Of a stretch of 9,468 bases of DNA, positions 1-6,693 are shown piece after piece. The translations under genes were made by a program, and so were the position numbers. The DNA comes from Deltaproteobacteria bacterium. GTDB lineage: Bacteria; Desulfobacterota; G020345765. The notes beneath the pieces were generated by a model, which saw only the letters and a program-made list of their open reading frames with translations, was not told where the DNA came from and ran no database searches. The stretch's first letter is position 1. Each line of letters starts with the position of its first letter. Location of the stretch: the NCBI GenBank assembly GCA_030616835.1, contig JAUWWP010000076.1, forward strand, positions 1 to 9,468, read 5' to 3'.

Positions 1-79
1 GCGAGTTGGAAAATAACATCAGTGATAGAAAAGCAATCAGTAGGATTCCCAACAAATCGGCTTTGATTCTCATTCGCAT
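1..79 (-). CDS. N-terminus of a membrane-anchored protein, cut by the window edge
   Basis: Reading leftward from ATG at 79-77 gives 26 open codons to the window edge, beginning MRMRIKADLLGILL and continuing as a hydrophobic stretch. A short basic start followed by a membrane segment resembles the N-terminus of sensor kinases, chemoreceptors or other anchored or exported proteins, but the family cannot be named from so little. A second ATG at 73-71 is equally possible. No clear Shine-Dalgarno lies upstream. The main support is a good leftward promoter about 50-75 bp upstream (127-155). Judged a probable true gene start; product unknown. Confidence 0.4.
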   Translation of the reverse strand, partial: MRMRIKADLLGILLIAFLSLMLFSNS

Positions 80-126
80 TTTCTAAAAACATGAAAAGCA
101 GAGGAAGCAAAATTTAGGGTTCTTCG

Positions 127-155
127 AAAATATCAACTGCCTGGATAAAAGTCAA
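127..155 (-). promoter_or_regulatory. sigma70-type promoter for the leftward partial gene
   Basis: On the minus strand a -35 TTGACT (155-150) is followed by a 17-bp spacer and a -10 TATTTT (132-127). The -10 is preceded by TGA, an extended -10 element. Transcription should begin near 120, leaving an approximately 40-nt leader before ATG 79. The -35 matches consensus at 5 of 6 positions and the -10 at 4 of 6. Confidence 0.5.
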
Positions 156-406
156 GGAGGAGGATATTCTGGACTTCCCTCGTTTTTTAGGCATAGAGAA
201 ATAACTGTGTGCCTGGAGGATCTTTAGGAGGATATTGGGGGCCAAGCCTATAAATAAAACTTAACCACTGAACGGATTAAGCTTAATATAAACAACCGAA
301 GCTTACGACCTGTTTTGGAAGAAGAGAATTCATAAAGTTTTAAATGCGGATTTGATCCCAAATCTTAAATACTTTTTTACCTGTAGAAGCAGAAGCCCGG
401 AAATTA

Positions 407-435
407 TTGACAGACTCTTTGAAATCGTGAATAAT
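407..435 (+). promoter_or_regulatory. Near-consensus sigma70 promoter for the acyl-CoA synthetase operon
   Basis: A perfect -35 TTGACA (407-412), a 17-bp spacer and a -10 AATAAT (430-435, 5 of 6 to TATAAT). The predicted start point is about 442, giving a leader of roughly 55 nt to the ATG at 497. This is the best-matching promoter in the window and suggests strong basal expression unless a repressor acts nearby. Confidence 0.7.
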
Positions 436-496
436 CAACAGTGTCCGGTATCCAAGGATATCCGAACTTATTCTAATATTAATTAGGGAATTAGAA

Positions 497-2287
497 ATGG
501 AGAAAAATATCATCGAGTCCCTCTGGAATCGCACTGAAGAGATCCCTGATGATCCTGCTTTAATCACTAAGGAGGGTGGTCACTGGCGGGAGATAAGTTT
601 CCGGGAATTCGGAGAGATCGTTACCAGCTTAGCCTCAGCCCTACTGGCCTCTGGCCTCAAGAAAGGGGATAAGGTATCGATACTCTCGCAGACCAGGGTG
701 GAATGGACGCTCAGTGACCTATCCATCCTGGCTATCGGGGCGATTACCGTGCCCATTTACCCAACCCTGTTGAAGGATGAGGTCTTCTATATCATGGAGA
801 ACTCAGATGCCCGGGCCATATTTGTCGAAGATGAGGCGCAATTGGCCAAGGTCGTGCAGGTGAGAGATAATCTTCCTCTGTTGAAAAAGGTGATTGTTTT
901 CCGAGGGGAAGGGGCAAGTAATGGTGATTTCACTATGGGTTTTAAGGAGTTCCAGGAATTTGGGGAAAAAGAATCCTTCCGGTATAAGCAGCAGCTTCGG
1001 ACTGAGGCCGGGGAGATAGTGGGCAACGATCTGGCAACTATTGTTTATACCTCAGGAACCACTGGAGTACCTAAAGGGGTGATGATCTCTCATGAGAATA
1101 TTATCTTTAACATAAGGGCACTGGATAAGATCTTTATCTCCTCCAAGGGAGACCGAGCCCTCGCCTATCTCCCCCTTTCCCATGTATTTGAAAGATTCAA
1201 TCAATTTGTCGCAATCTACCGCGGCAATCCTTATGCCTTTGCCGAAAGCCTGGAGAAGATGGCGGAGAACCTGGGGGAGATTAAACCCGCTTCCGTGGCC
1301 GGTGTCCCCCGGGTTTATGAAAAGATCTACCAGAGAATTAATGAGCAGGTAGAAAAAGGACCGGCATTGGCCCGATTAATCTTTACCTGGGCCTTAAGAG
1401 TGGGGAAAAGAATGATTCCCTATCAGGAGAAGGCTGAGAAGCTGCCCTTTTTTCTTAGTTGGCAATTCAGGTTGGCAAATCTCCTGGTATTTAAAAAAAT
1501 AAAAGAGAGGCTGGGAGGTAAAGTGAAATATTGTATCTGTTCAGCAGCTCCGATCTCTAAGGAGATTCTGGAGTTTTTTCTTTCGCTCAATATCGGTATG
1601 TATGAGGGCTACGGGATGACCGAAACCACAGCTCCTACTTCTATGAACTATCCGGGAAGGAACCGGGCGGGGACAGTAGGACCGCCATTTCCGGCAGTGG
1701 AGTGCCGGATCGCAGAAGACGGCGAGATCCTGATCAGGGGAGGGAATGTATTTCTGGGATATTATAAAATGCCGGAGGAAACGGAAAAGACCCTGAAGGA
1801 TGGATGGCTGCACACGGGGGACTTGGGGGAGATCGATGAAGACGGTTATTTAAGGATTACCGGAAGAAAGAAGGAACTGATAATTACCTCCGGGGCTAAA
1901 CATGTTGCTCCCAATAAGCTGGAGAATCTTTTCGGCTCGAGTCCCTATATTAGTCAGATTGTCCCTTACGGCGATAAGCGGAAATACCTCACGGCAATTA
2001 TCAGCATTAATGAAGAGGCAGTGAGTAACTATGCCCGGAAGAATGGAATTGAATTCAAAAGCTATGCCGATCTGGCCAGGCATCCAAAGATATACGATCT
2101 GATCAAGGGGATAGTGGAGGAGAAGAACCGGCTACTTGCCCCCTTCGAAACCATCAAGAAGTTCGTTATCCTCGATCATGATTTTTCCATTGAATCGGGG
2201 GAGTTAACCCCAACGCTTAAGGTGAAGAAACACGTGGTATATCAAAGGTATAAAGACCTTCTGGAGGGGATGTATGAAGAAGGATGA
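497..2287 (+). CDS. Long-chain fatty acid--CoA ligase (AMP-forming, FadD15-like)
   Basis: An adenylate-forming enzyme that activates a fatty acid with ATP to acyl-AMP and transfers it to CoA, probably at the inner face of the cytoplasmic membrane. At 596 aa it is full length for the bacterial long-chain type. Visible motifs are the phosphate loop YTSGTTGVPKG (residues 184-194), YGMTET (372-377), GWLHTGD (436-442), GRKKELIITSG (457-467) and the C-terminal LTPTLKVKK, whose Lys575 is the expected adenylation lysine. All are intact. The ATG start has an AGGGA 7 nt upstream (485-489) and lies behind the promoter at 407-435. It overlaps the next gene, a thioesterase. The exact chain-length preference cannot be read; very-long-chain or aryl substrates remain possible. 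Confidence 0.93.
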   Translation: MEKNIIESLWNRTEEIPDDPALITKEGGHWREISFREFGEIVTSLASALLASGLKKGDKVSILSQTRVEWTLSDLSILAIGAITVPIYPTLLKDEVFYIMENSDARAIFVEDEAQLAKVVQVRDNLPLLKKVIVFRGEGASNGDFTMGFKEFQEFGEKESFRYKQQLRTEAGEIVGNDLATIVYTSGTTGVPKGVMISHENIIFNIRALDKIFISSKGDRALAYLPLSHVFERFNQFVAIYRGNPYAFAESLEKMAENLGEIKPASVAGVPRVYEKIYQRINEQVEKGPALARLIFTWALRVGKRMIPYQEKAEKLPFFLSWQFRLANLLVFKKIKERLGGKVKYCICSAAPISKEILEFFLSLNIGMYEGYGMTETTAPTSMNYPGRNRAGTVGPPFPAVECRIAEDGEILIRGGNVFLGYYKMPEETEKTLKDGWLHTGDLGEIDEDGYLRITGRKKELIITSGAKHVAPNKLENLFGSSPYISQIVPYGDKRKYLTAIISINEEAVSNYARKNGIEFKSYADLARHPKIYDLIKGIVEEKNRLLAPFETIKKFVILDHDFSIESGELTPTLKVKKHVVYQRYKDLLEGMYEEG

Positions 2288-2723
2288 TCGCGAGAGAAAA
2301 AAGCGGCTGGAGTCGCTGAAGGAACTGGTCAACTCTTCCCCCTATTACCGACATCTGGGGATGGAGGTAACCGAATGTTTTGAGGGTAGCTCCCGGATGC
2401 GGATGGAGGTTCGCCGGGAACACACCAACATCTACGGAACCGTTCACGGGGGAGTAATCTGTTCGCTGGCAGATTCAACCTGCGGCTTGGCCCTGGGATC
2501 TTTGCTAATGGAGGGAGAGACCGCGGTTACCCTGGACCTACGCATTAATTTTTTTGTCCCTCTCCGGGAGGGCGAAGTCTCGGGGATCGGAAGGGTAATT
2601 CATAAAGGGGGAAAGACCGCGGTGGAGGAAGCGGAGATCCTGGATAAGGATGGTAAGCTCATTGCCAAGGCAGTAGCAACCCACTTCATCTTGAAGCCAG
2701 CGGAAAATCCCCGGTCGCAGTAG
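2274..2723 (+). CDS. PaaI-family hotdog acyl-CoA thioesterase
   Basis: A 149-aa single-domain hotdog protein of the PaaI/YbgC-like thioesterase group, expected to hydrolyse acyl-CoA or aryl-CoA thioesters in the cytoplasm as an oligomer. Family marks seen are the NIYGTVHGG segment (residues 52-60, HGG at 58-60), SLADSTCGLA (64-73) with Asp67 in the usual catalytic acid position, LRINFFVPL (89-97), the GRVIHKGGKTAVEEAE strand region and a DKDGKLIAKAVATH end. The ATG lies inside the last codons of the synthetase gene (14-nt overlap). GGAGGGG at 2263-2269 serves as Shine-Dalgarno, so translation is probably coupled. Pairing with an acyl-CoA synthetase suggests control of the acyl-CoA pool or release of a processed acid. 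The substrate is unknown. Confidence 0.85.
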   Translation: MKKDDRERKKRLESLKELVNSSPYYRHLGMEVTECFEGSSRMRMEVRREHTNIYGTVHGGVICSLADSTCGLALGSLLMEGETAVTLDLRINFFVPLREGEVSGIGRVIHKGGKTAVEEAEILDKDGKLIAKAVATHFILKPAENPRSQ

Positions 2724-2799
2724 TTTCTAATTGCCTGCCTCCGGCCATCCTTCTCTCCGTAACCACGCGCCGGATATGGCTTGATAGTTCTCTAACCGC

Positions 2800-2840
2800 A
2801 AAAAAAATACGCCCGGAGCACATTTCTTCACCGGACGTAT
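2800..2840 (-). terminator. Intrinsic terminator of the tRNA-Val/HU unit
   Basis: Read on the minus strand, ATACGTCCGG (2840-2831) pairs with CCGGGCGTAT (2816-2807): ten pairs with a single G-U and a 14-nt loop. An uninterrupted run of T follows (2807-2800). It starts 27 nt after the HU stop codon. The T-run exists only on the minus strand, so it should act leftward only. The convergent synthetase/thioesterase operon has no equally clear terminator of its own in 2724-2800. Confidence 0.85.
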
Positions 2841-2867
2841 CTATCGGCCTTGCTAAATTCTGTTGAC

Positions 2868-3143
2868 CTATAAGGAACTCTTCAACCCCGGGGCAGGCTT
2901 GAAACCTACTGTTTTGCTGGCCTTAATCCTGATCTCCGCCCCGGTCTGCGGATTCCTCCCGACCCTTGCTTTCCTGCTTCTCACCGTAAATGTACCAAAG
3001 CCCGGATAAGAAAATCTTCTGTCTTTCTTGATTGCTTTACCAATGATCTCAAAGCCTGCATCGAGCACCTCTCCCACCGCTTTCTTACTCAGGTCCAATC
3101 CTTTGGTGTCTGTTACCTTGTCAATCAGCTCTACCTTGGTCAT
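2868..3143 (-). CDS. HU/IHF-family nucleoid DNA-binding protein
   Basis: A 91-aa histone-like protein, the usual size for HU, that binds and bends DNA as a dimer. The N-terminal helical half starts MTKVELIDKV. The central FSYPGFGTFTVRSRKAR (residues 44-60) is the family signature. GRNPQTG (62-68) is the tip of the DNA-intercalating beta-arm with Asn64-Pro65, followed by a C-terminal strand and FKPAPGLK. All expected elements are present. The start is supported by the strong Shine-Dalgarno GAAAGGAGGGT on the minus strand (3162-3152), about 8 nt before ATG 3143. It lies 39 bp downstream of a tRNA gene on the same strand and ends just before an intrinsic terminator. The sequence resembles HU more than IHF, but the two are hard to separate. 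Confidence 0.93.
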   Translation of the reverse strand: MTKVELIDKVTDTKGLDLSKKAVGEVLDAGFEIIGKAIKKDRRFSYPGFGTFTVRSRKARVGRNPQTGAEIRIKASKTVGFKPAPGLKSSL

Positions 3144-3182
3144 CTTGCTCTACCCTCCTTTCACAAAGGTTAATGTTAAAAA

Positions 3183-3257
3183 TGGTGGGCAATATCGGAT
3201 TTGAACCGATGACTTCCACCGTGTGAAGGTGGCACTCTCCCGCTGAGTTAATCGCCC
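3183..3257 (-). tRNA. tRNA-Val (anticodon CAC), CCA encoded
   Basis: On the minus strand the gene folds into a full cloverleaf. The acceptor stem is GGGCGAT (3257-3251) with ATTGCCC (3193-3187), including one G-U. The D stem is ACTC/GAGT with a GG in the loop. The anticodon stem is CCACC/GGTGG around loop TTCACAC, giving anticodon CAC (reads GUG, valine). The variable loop has 5 nt, and the T stem ATCGG/CCGAT encloses TTCAAAT. Discriminator A (3186) is followed by an encoded CCA (3185-3183). No mismatch or truncation is visible. Confidence 0.96.
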
Positions 3258-3274
3258 TACTTGAGTAATTGCAA

Positions 3275-3301
3275 CCTATATCAATTTACCAAGGATTGCA
3301 A
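3275..3301 (-). promoter_or_regulatory. Possible promoter for tRNA-Val and HU
   Basis: On the minus strand TTGCAA (3301-3296) and TATAGG (3280-3275) are separated by 15 bp, which is shorter than the ideal 17. A start near 3268 would leave about 10 nt before the tRNA 5' end. This is a weak match. It is proposed because the tRNA must be transcribed from just upstream. Confidence 0.3.
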
Positions 3302-3560
3302 GAAGGAAATTATTTCTTTTCTCTTTTTCCTTTTTCCCTTTCCGCTTTCTTTCTCCCTCTGATTCTGCGCCTCATTTTCCGAGATTTCTCTTTAAAATTT
3401 CTACCCATCCTTAATTCCCCATTAGCACTATCCTATATTTTTATGAAAGTCAACACTTTTTTTAAGTTTCATCCCATTTTTCGATCTGGCAATTATCTGC
3501 AGCCCTCCTCGCTATCCCTTCTTTTTTGGCTTATTAATGGCTTGTTTTTCAGCATTCGCA
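3302..3560. other. Non-coding spacer with a polypyrimidine tract
   Basis: From 3313 to 3360 the plus strand is pyrimidine except for one G at 3344, followed by more T/C-rich sequence. An open frame crosses it (TTG at 3269 to 3610), but its product is dominated by Phe, Leu and Ser from the tract. It lacks a Shine-Dalgarno, begins at a TTG inside the likely tRNA promoter and ends in the hairpin cluster, so it is not called as a gene. No RNA family is recognised. Confidence 0.55.
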
Positions 3561-3690
3561 GTCCCGATGGACATCGGGACGAAGTAGACCATCAGGCCCG
3601 ATCCGCCTGAGGCGGATCGGGTTCAATAACTTGTCCTGAGCCGTGTCCTGCCTGTCCTGAGCCCCGATGGGCATCGGGGCTCAGGACAAG
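3561..3690. repeat. Cluster of three perfect palindromic hairpins (REP-like)
   Basis: Hairpin 1 pairs GTCCCGATG (3561-3569) with CATCGGGAC (3572-3580). Hairpin 2 pairs CCCGATCCGCC (3597-3607) with GGCGGATCGGG (3611-3621) around TGA. Hairpin 3 has 17-bp arms, 3653-3669 against 3672-3688. TGTCCTG occurs three times, at 3632, 3644 and 3653. The first of these lies in CTTGTCCTGAGC (3630-3641), which can pair instead with GCTCAGGACAAG (3679-3690). No T-run follows on either strand, so these are not ordinary terminators. They look like a dispersed extragenic palindromic element, though copies elsewhere in the genome cannot be checked from this window. Confidence 0.75.
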
Positions 3691-4095
3691 ATTAACGTAT
3701 TATTTTGGGTAAGTTATTATACAAAAATAATAGTAAAAGTCAAACACTTTGGAGCGAAAGTGGTTGCTCGATTAACTCCACCATCAACGCCAGCATTTAC
3801 CCATACTCTCCTAAAGAATTCTGTTAATTTTCTGGTTTCCATTTTCCCGGCAATCTGATATGATCTTATTATGGTGGTTTTATCCTTTCTTTACAGCATT
3901 TTAACTCAATTATCCATTAATTGGGCAGGAAGCCGCTTTCTCTTTTGTCTATCCTTCAAATATTAATGGGATAGTCCCCGAAAGTTTACCCGGAATTAAC
4001 ATAGGATATTCTTTAGGAATGTAATAGAAGGTTATTATCTTAGCACAGTGAGTTATGGTACATAAAAAGTTCATTATTAAAAAGGAGGTCAGAAA
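3691..4095. other. A/T-rich upstream region of the export locus
   Basis: No supported gene. A minus-strand frame of 41 codons (3842 to 3717) and a plus-strand frame ending at 3858 are both too weak to call. A possible rightward promoter is TTTACC (3985-3990), 16 bp, TATTCT (4007-4012); each hexamer matches consensus at 4 of 6 positions. An alternative is TTAGGA, 17 bp, TATCTT slightly downstream. No -24/-12 sigma54 site was seen. The region ends in a perfect Shine-Dalgarno AAGGAGGT (4082-4089) six bases before ATG 4096. Confidence 0.35.
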
Positions 4096-4836
4096 ATGAA
4101 CAGGAAAAAATTTGGGGTCTTTTTAGTCCTGGTAGCCGGGCTTATGCTCTCTTATCCTTTGCCCGCATGGGCAACCGCCACCCTTATCCTGACACCCGAT
4201 AAGAAGTTAACCCTCAGGATTACCTCGGGCAAGGGTATAATTGGAATGACTGAAAAAAAGGGGATAAGAACATTTCGTCTGGAAGAAAAGGGTTGGGCCA
4301 CGGTGCAGATCCTCCCCGATGGCTCCACCCTGGTAAAAAGTATAAAAGGACCGGTTAAAGTTATCTATAAAGAAAATATCATCTTTATTCCCGCCCGCTC
4401 GCAAGCTTCTTTATCGCTCTTGCGCTCACTTAAGAGGTTGAAAGTTTCAGTCCCCAAGGGTACTGCCAAGCCCATCCTGGTTACCTCTCGTAATACCTCG
4501 ATTGTCCTGGAGAATGGCCAGGGCGTCATTGTCAGCCACCCTGACATAGGCAAAGTATTTGTATCCGTTACCAAAGAGAGTATCAGACAGGTTAAAGTGA
4601 CTATCTGCCGCACCCTCGCCCGTTTGCCGGCCCGGGGGGAGATCTCCGCGACCATGGGCGAGAACACACCTGGGGTACTGATAAGAGTGGAGTCCGGGAT
4701 AGTAGATTTTATCAAGGATAATGGAGAAATGGTTGTGCTCAACTCAGGGCAGACCATTAACGATACCTGCACTCCGCCCCCAGCCGAGGTGCTTGCCGTG
4801 CCGCCGGAAGTAGTGATCAGCCCGAGTGCGCCATAA
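4096..4836 (+). CDS. Secreted FecR-like beta-strand protein
   Basis: A 246-aa exported protein of uncertain role. A basic start (MNRKK), hydrophobic core (residues 7-20) and PAWA-TA form a good signal peptide with cleavage near residue 27. The mature part is strand-rich. Its C-terminal half, from VLIRVESGIVDF to VVLNSGQTI (194-221), has the pattern of FecR-domain proteins, in which a V-x-S-G-x-V strand is followed by a G-x-x-V-x-L-x-x-GQ turn. Two cysteines (171 and 225) could form a disulfide in the periplasm. The end is Pro-rich. Translation starts from an ideal AAGGAGGT 6 nt upstream. It is the first gene of the rightward export locus, 13 nt before the beta-barrel gene. There is no transmembrane anchor or sigma/anti-sigma partner, so a structural or surface role seems likelier than classical FecR signalling. 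Confidence 0.65.
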   Translation: MNRKKFGVFLVLVAGLMLSYPLPAWATATLILTPDKKLTLRITSGKGIIGMTEKKGIRTFRLEEKGWATVQILPDGSTLVKSIKGPVKVIYKENIIFIPARSQASLSLLRSLKRLKVSVPKGTAKPILVTSRNTSIVLENGQGVIVSHPDIGKVFVSVTKESIRQVKVTICRTLARLPARGEISATMGENTPGVLIRVESGIVDFIKDNGEMVVLNSGQTINDTCTPPPAEVLAVPPEVVISPSAP

Positions 4837-4849
4837 GCATAAAGGGATA

Positions 4850-6013
4850 ATGAAGAGAAAAAGACTTCTATTCTTGCTTATTCCGGGGCTGGTCCTTCTG
4901 TTTGGCAGTTATTCCCCGGCGCTCTCCCAGGAAAATATCAGGCTTGGATTACTGGAGCTTCACCCCTTTATCAAAGCATCCGTAGTATTTACCGACAACA
5001 TCCTCCAGACCAAGGAGGATAAAAAGAGCGCCGCTATCAGCACATTCACTCCCGGCCTTGGGATTCGCATTCCCACCACATGGCGTTTCATCCATCTGGA
5101 ATATCATAACGATTTGTGCGTCATCTCTAATCTTAACCAGACCAGAATGAACCACTTTGTCTCCGCCAACCTGGATTTTGACTTCCCAAATGGGCTTCTC
5201 CTCAAGGCCGGCGAACGGTACCTCCAGAGTATTTACCCGGCCTCTACCGAGGAGACCGGGCTGGTAAAGCGCTCCCAGAACGATACGCTTTTCGAGCTGG
5301 GCTACAAGGTTACCGACCGCTGGGTAGTGAAGGGAGGGTACTATAACACTATTCACGACTATAAAGAGAGCGAGGCCGAGGACCGGATGATGCACAAAGG
5401 AGGGGGCACCTTCCTGCTGCGCGTTCTCTCCCGGACCTCCCTGATCGCTGAGATCCAGAGTGGAGCCACTGAGTATAAGAAATCCCCGGACCGCAACTCC
5501 ACCTTCCAGAATGGCTCTTTCGGGGCCCAGGGACAGTTAACGCCAAAGACCAACATCATGCTCAAGCTGGGCTTTCAACACCGTAGTTACAAGCAGGCCG
5601 AAGAGTCCGATTTCAGTAAGTTTATCGCGAGCTTCTCCCTCCTGAACAAACTCTCCTACTATACGAGCCTCTCCATCACCGCTTCCCGAGAGGCGGTGGA
5701 GTCATTTTGGTTGTCCAATGCTTATTACACCTCCAACAAGGCGAGCCTGGGCATAAATCGCAAGTTCCTGCGAAAATTCTCGGCGGGCTTGAATTTCTCC
5801 TATGGGCTGAATAGATATTACCAGAAGGAGTATCTTTATGGAACGACCAAGCTCAGACGGGATGCAACCCTGGGGCTGGAACTTGACCTGCTTTGCGAGG
5901 TTCAACAGTGGCTTAAGCTAAGCGCTGGCTATAGCTATAGAAGCAGGTATTCTAACTTCCCCTTCGACTATTCTGAGAACCGGGTTTCGCTCACGGCTGC
6001 GGTTGTATTTTAA
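4850..6013 (+). CDS. Outer-membrane beta-barrel protein, BBP2-like, of a polysaccharide export locus
   Basis: Predicted 387-aa outer-membrane barrel. MKRKR plus a hydrophobic run ending SYSPALSQ forms a signal peptide. The mature start LELHPFIKASVVFTDN, followed by a TFTPGLGI segment, matches the opening of BBP2-type barrels, which often sit in exopolysaccharide loci. The rest is alternating polar/aromatic strands, including repeated GY and YSYRSRY segments. The protein ends VSLTAAVVF with a terminal Phe, the usual barrel-assembly signal. An in-frame GTG at 4826 lies inside the preceding gene and would place charged residues before the signal peptide, so ATG 4850 is preferred. AAAGGG (4841-4846) lies close upstream, and coupling to the preceding stop (4836) is likely. 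Inferred role: the outer-membrane pore for polysaccharide export. Confidence 0.72.
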   Translation: MKRKRLLFLLIPGLVLLFGSYSPALSQENIRLGLLELHPFIKASVVFTDNILQTKEDKKSAAISTFTPGLGIRIPTTWRFIHLEYHNDLCVISNLNQTRMNHFVSANLDFDFPNGLLLKAGERYLQSIYPASTEETGLVKRSQNDTLFELGYKVTDRWVVKGGYYNTIHDYKESEAEDRMMHKGGGTFLLRVLSRTSLIAEIQSGATEYKKSPDRNSTFQNGSFGAQGQLTPKTNIMLKLGFQHRSYKQAEESDFSKFIASFSLLNKLSYYTSLSITASREAVESFWLSNAYYTSNKASLGINRKFLRKFSAGLNFSYGLNRYYQKEYLYGTTKLRRDATLGLELDLLCEVQQWLKLSAGYSYRSRYSNFPFDYSENRVSLTAAVVF

Positions 6014-6039
6014 ATGGATATATGATATAACTTTTAAAT

Positions 6040-6621
6040 ATGATTATAAAGATGAAAACCTCAATCGCCCTTGCCCTGGTTTCGATGATCCTGGGGTGCG
6101 GCCATTCATTTCAGCGTACCTACATAGCCCCCAATTATGCCCCCACGGCCATGAGGAAAATCGTAGTGGCTCCGTTCCAGAACCTCACAATGTATCCTCA
6201 TGCCGGGATTATTACCTCCGATCTCATCGCCACTGAACTCATCCGGAGGGGGGGACTCATAGTTGTGAAAAGGAAAAAGCTCGAACGCTATCTTGCTACG
6301 AGAAAAATGAAAGGGGTGATCATAGACCGCTCCCTGGCTACCAAGATCGGGCGAGCATTGAAGGCCGATGGGGTTCTTTACGGCTCCGTCTCGGAATACT
6401 GGTATCAGGAGACAAAGGAGCGCTACCCCGATTGGGAGCCCGCCGTAGGGGTTAATGCCCGTTTGGTCAAGGTAAAGAGTGGAACGGTAGTGTGGGCCAT
6501 GAGCACAAGCCACTCCGGCGGTGCTGCCTTTACCTATCTCTTCCACGATTCCAAGGAGGCCTTCCAGGATGTAGCCCGGGAAACAGTCAAGGAGATCTGC
6601 TCTTCACTGCTGGGCGATTAG
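6040..6621 (+). CDS. CsgG/LpoB-like outer-membrane lipoprotein
   Basis: A 193-aa predicted lipoprotein. After a short basic start comes a hydrophobic stretch and the lipobox ILGC with Cys20, so the mature protein is lipid-anchored. The domain contains RKIVVAPFQNLT (residues 39-50), an alternating helix/strand body with TSDLIATELIRRG, ADGVLYGSVSEY (109-120) and AVGVNARLVKVKSGTVVWAMS (135-155). This is the layout of CsgG, LpoB and GNA1162/DUF799-type periplasmic lipoproteins. ATG 6052 would also give a functional signal peptide. Neither start has a clear Shine-Dalgarno, and the sequence between 6014 and 6040 is A/T-rich. It sits 26 nt after the barrel gene. A role as accessory or assembly lipoprotein for the export pore is inferred; curli-type secretion is not supported, as no curli genes are visible. 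Confidence 0.65.
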   Translation: MIIKMKTSIALALVSMILGCGHSFQRTYIAPNYAPTAMRKIVVAPFQNLTMYPHAGIITSDLIATELIRRGGLIVVKRKKLERYLATRKMKGVIIDRSLATKIGRALKADGVLYGSVSEYWYQETKERYPDWEPAVGVNARLVKVKSGTVVWAMSTSHSGGAAFTYLFHDSKEAFQDVARETVKEICSSLLGD

Positions 6622-6638
6622 GAACGATTTAAAAAGTA

Positions 6639-6693
6639 GCTCCGACACAGTCCGGCAGGCCCACTGCCCTAAGCGAGGTCAGGGAACCGGAGC
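6639..6693 (+). promoter_or_regulatory. Structured leader upstream of the OPX gene
   Basis: GCTCCG (6639-6644) pairs with CGGAGC (6688-6693) to close a domain that contains a hairpin GGCAG (6654-6658) with CTGCC (6664-6668), and CCCT (6667-6670) against AGGG (6681-6684). The closing strand lies in the loop of the terminator-like hairpin at 6676-6705, and the CCCT/AGGG pairing competes with that hairpin. This layout suits an attenuator or riboswitch. It does not match any riboswitch consensus I know, including GEMM-type cyclic-di-GMP aptamers. Confidence 0.4.

Larger units (their letters stand above)
80..496. other. Divergent intergenic spacer with two promoters
   Basis: No convincing gene lies here. 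Besides the leftward promoter (127-155) and rightward promoter (407-435), it contains an 11-nt direct repeat AGGAGGATATT at 158-168 and 226-236. The repeat looks like a ribosome-binding site, but neither copy precedes a usable start codon. There is also a perfect 12-bp palindrome ATTAAGCTTAAT at 276-287. Between the rightward promoter and the synthetase start lies an imperfect inverted repeat, CGGTATCC (446-453) against GGATATCCG (456-464) with one bulged base, placed where an operator or a small 5'-UTR hairpin could act. Confidence 0.6.

Noticed and set aside
3269..3610. Plus-strand open frame of 113 codons after the tRNA
   Set aside because: TTG start inside the likely tRNA promoter, no Shine-Dalgarno, composition driven by the polypyrimidine tract, and an end formed by the hairpin cluster.
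3717..3842. Minus-strand 41-codon frame containing VNAGVDGGVN, reminiscent of Gly-Val-Asn repeats near the C-terminus of RecG-like/AlbA-type regulators
   Set aside because: Too short, without promoter or Shine-Dalgarno. At best a decayed remnant, and the likeness may be chance.
3667..3858. Plus-strand open frame of 63 codons beginning inside hairpin 3
   Set aside because: The start codon lies within a palindrome arm, there is no ribosome-binding site and no family pattern.
3860..4095. Possible sigma54 (-24/-12) promoter, as found at some exopolysaccharide loci
   Set aside because: No GG-N10-GC element with suitable flanks was found. Only weak sigma70-like hexamers are present.
4949..5395. 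Minus-strand open frame of 148 codons
   Set aside because: Antisense to the outer-membrane barrel gene, whose plus-strand product has a signal peptide and terminal Phe.
6106..6546. Minus-strand open frame of 146 codons
   Set aside because: Antisense to the lipoprotein gene; no start signals and no recognisable domain.
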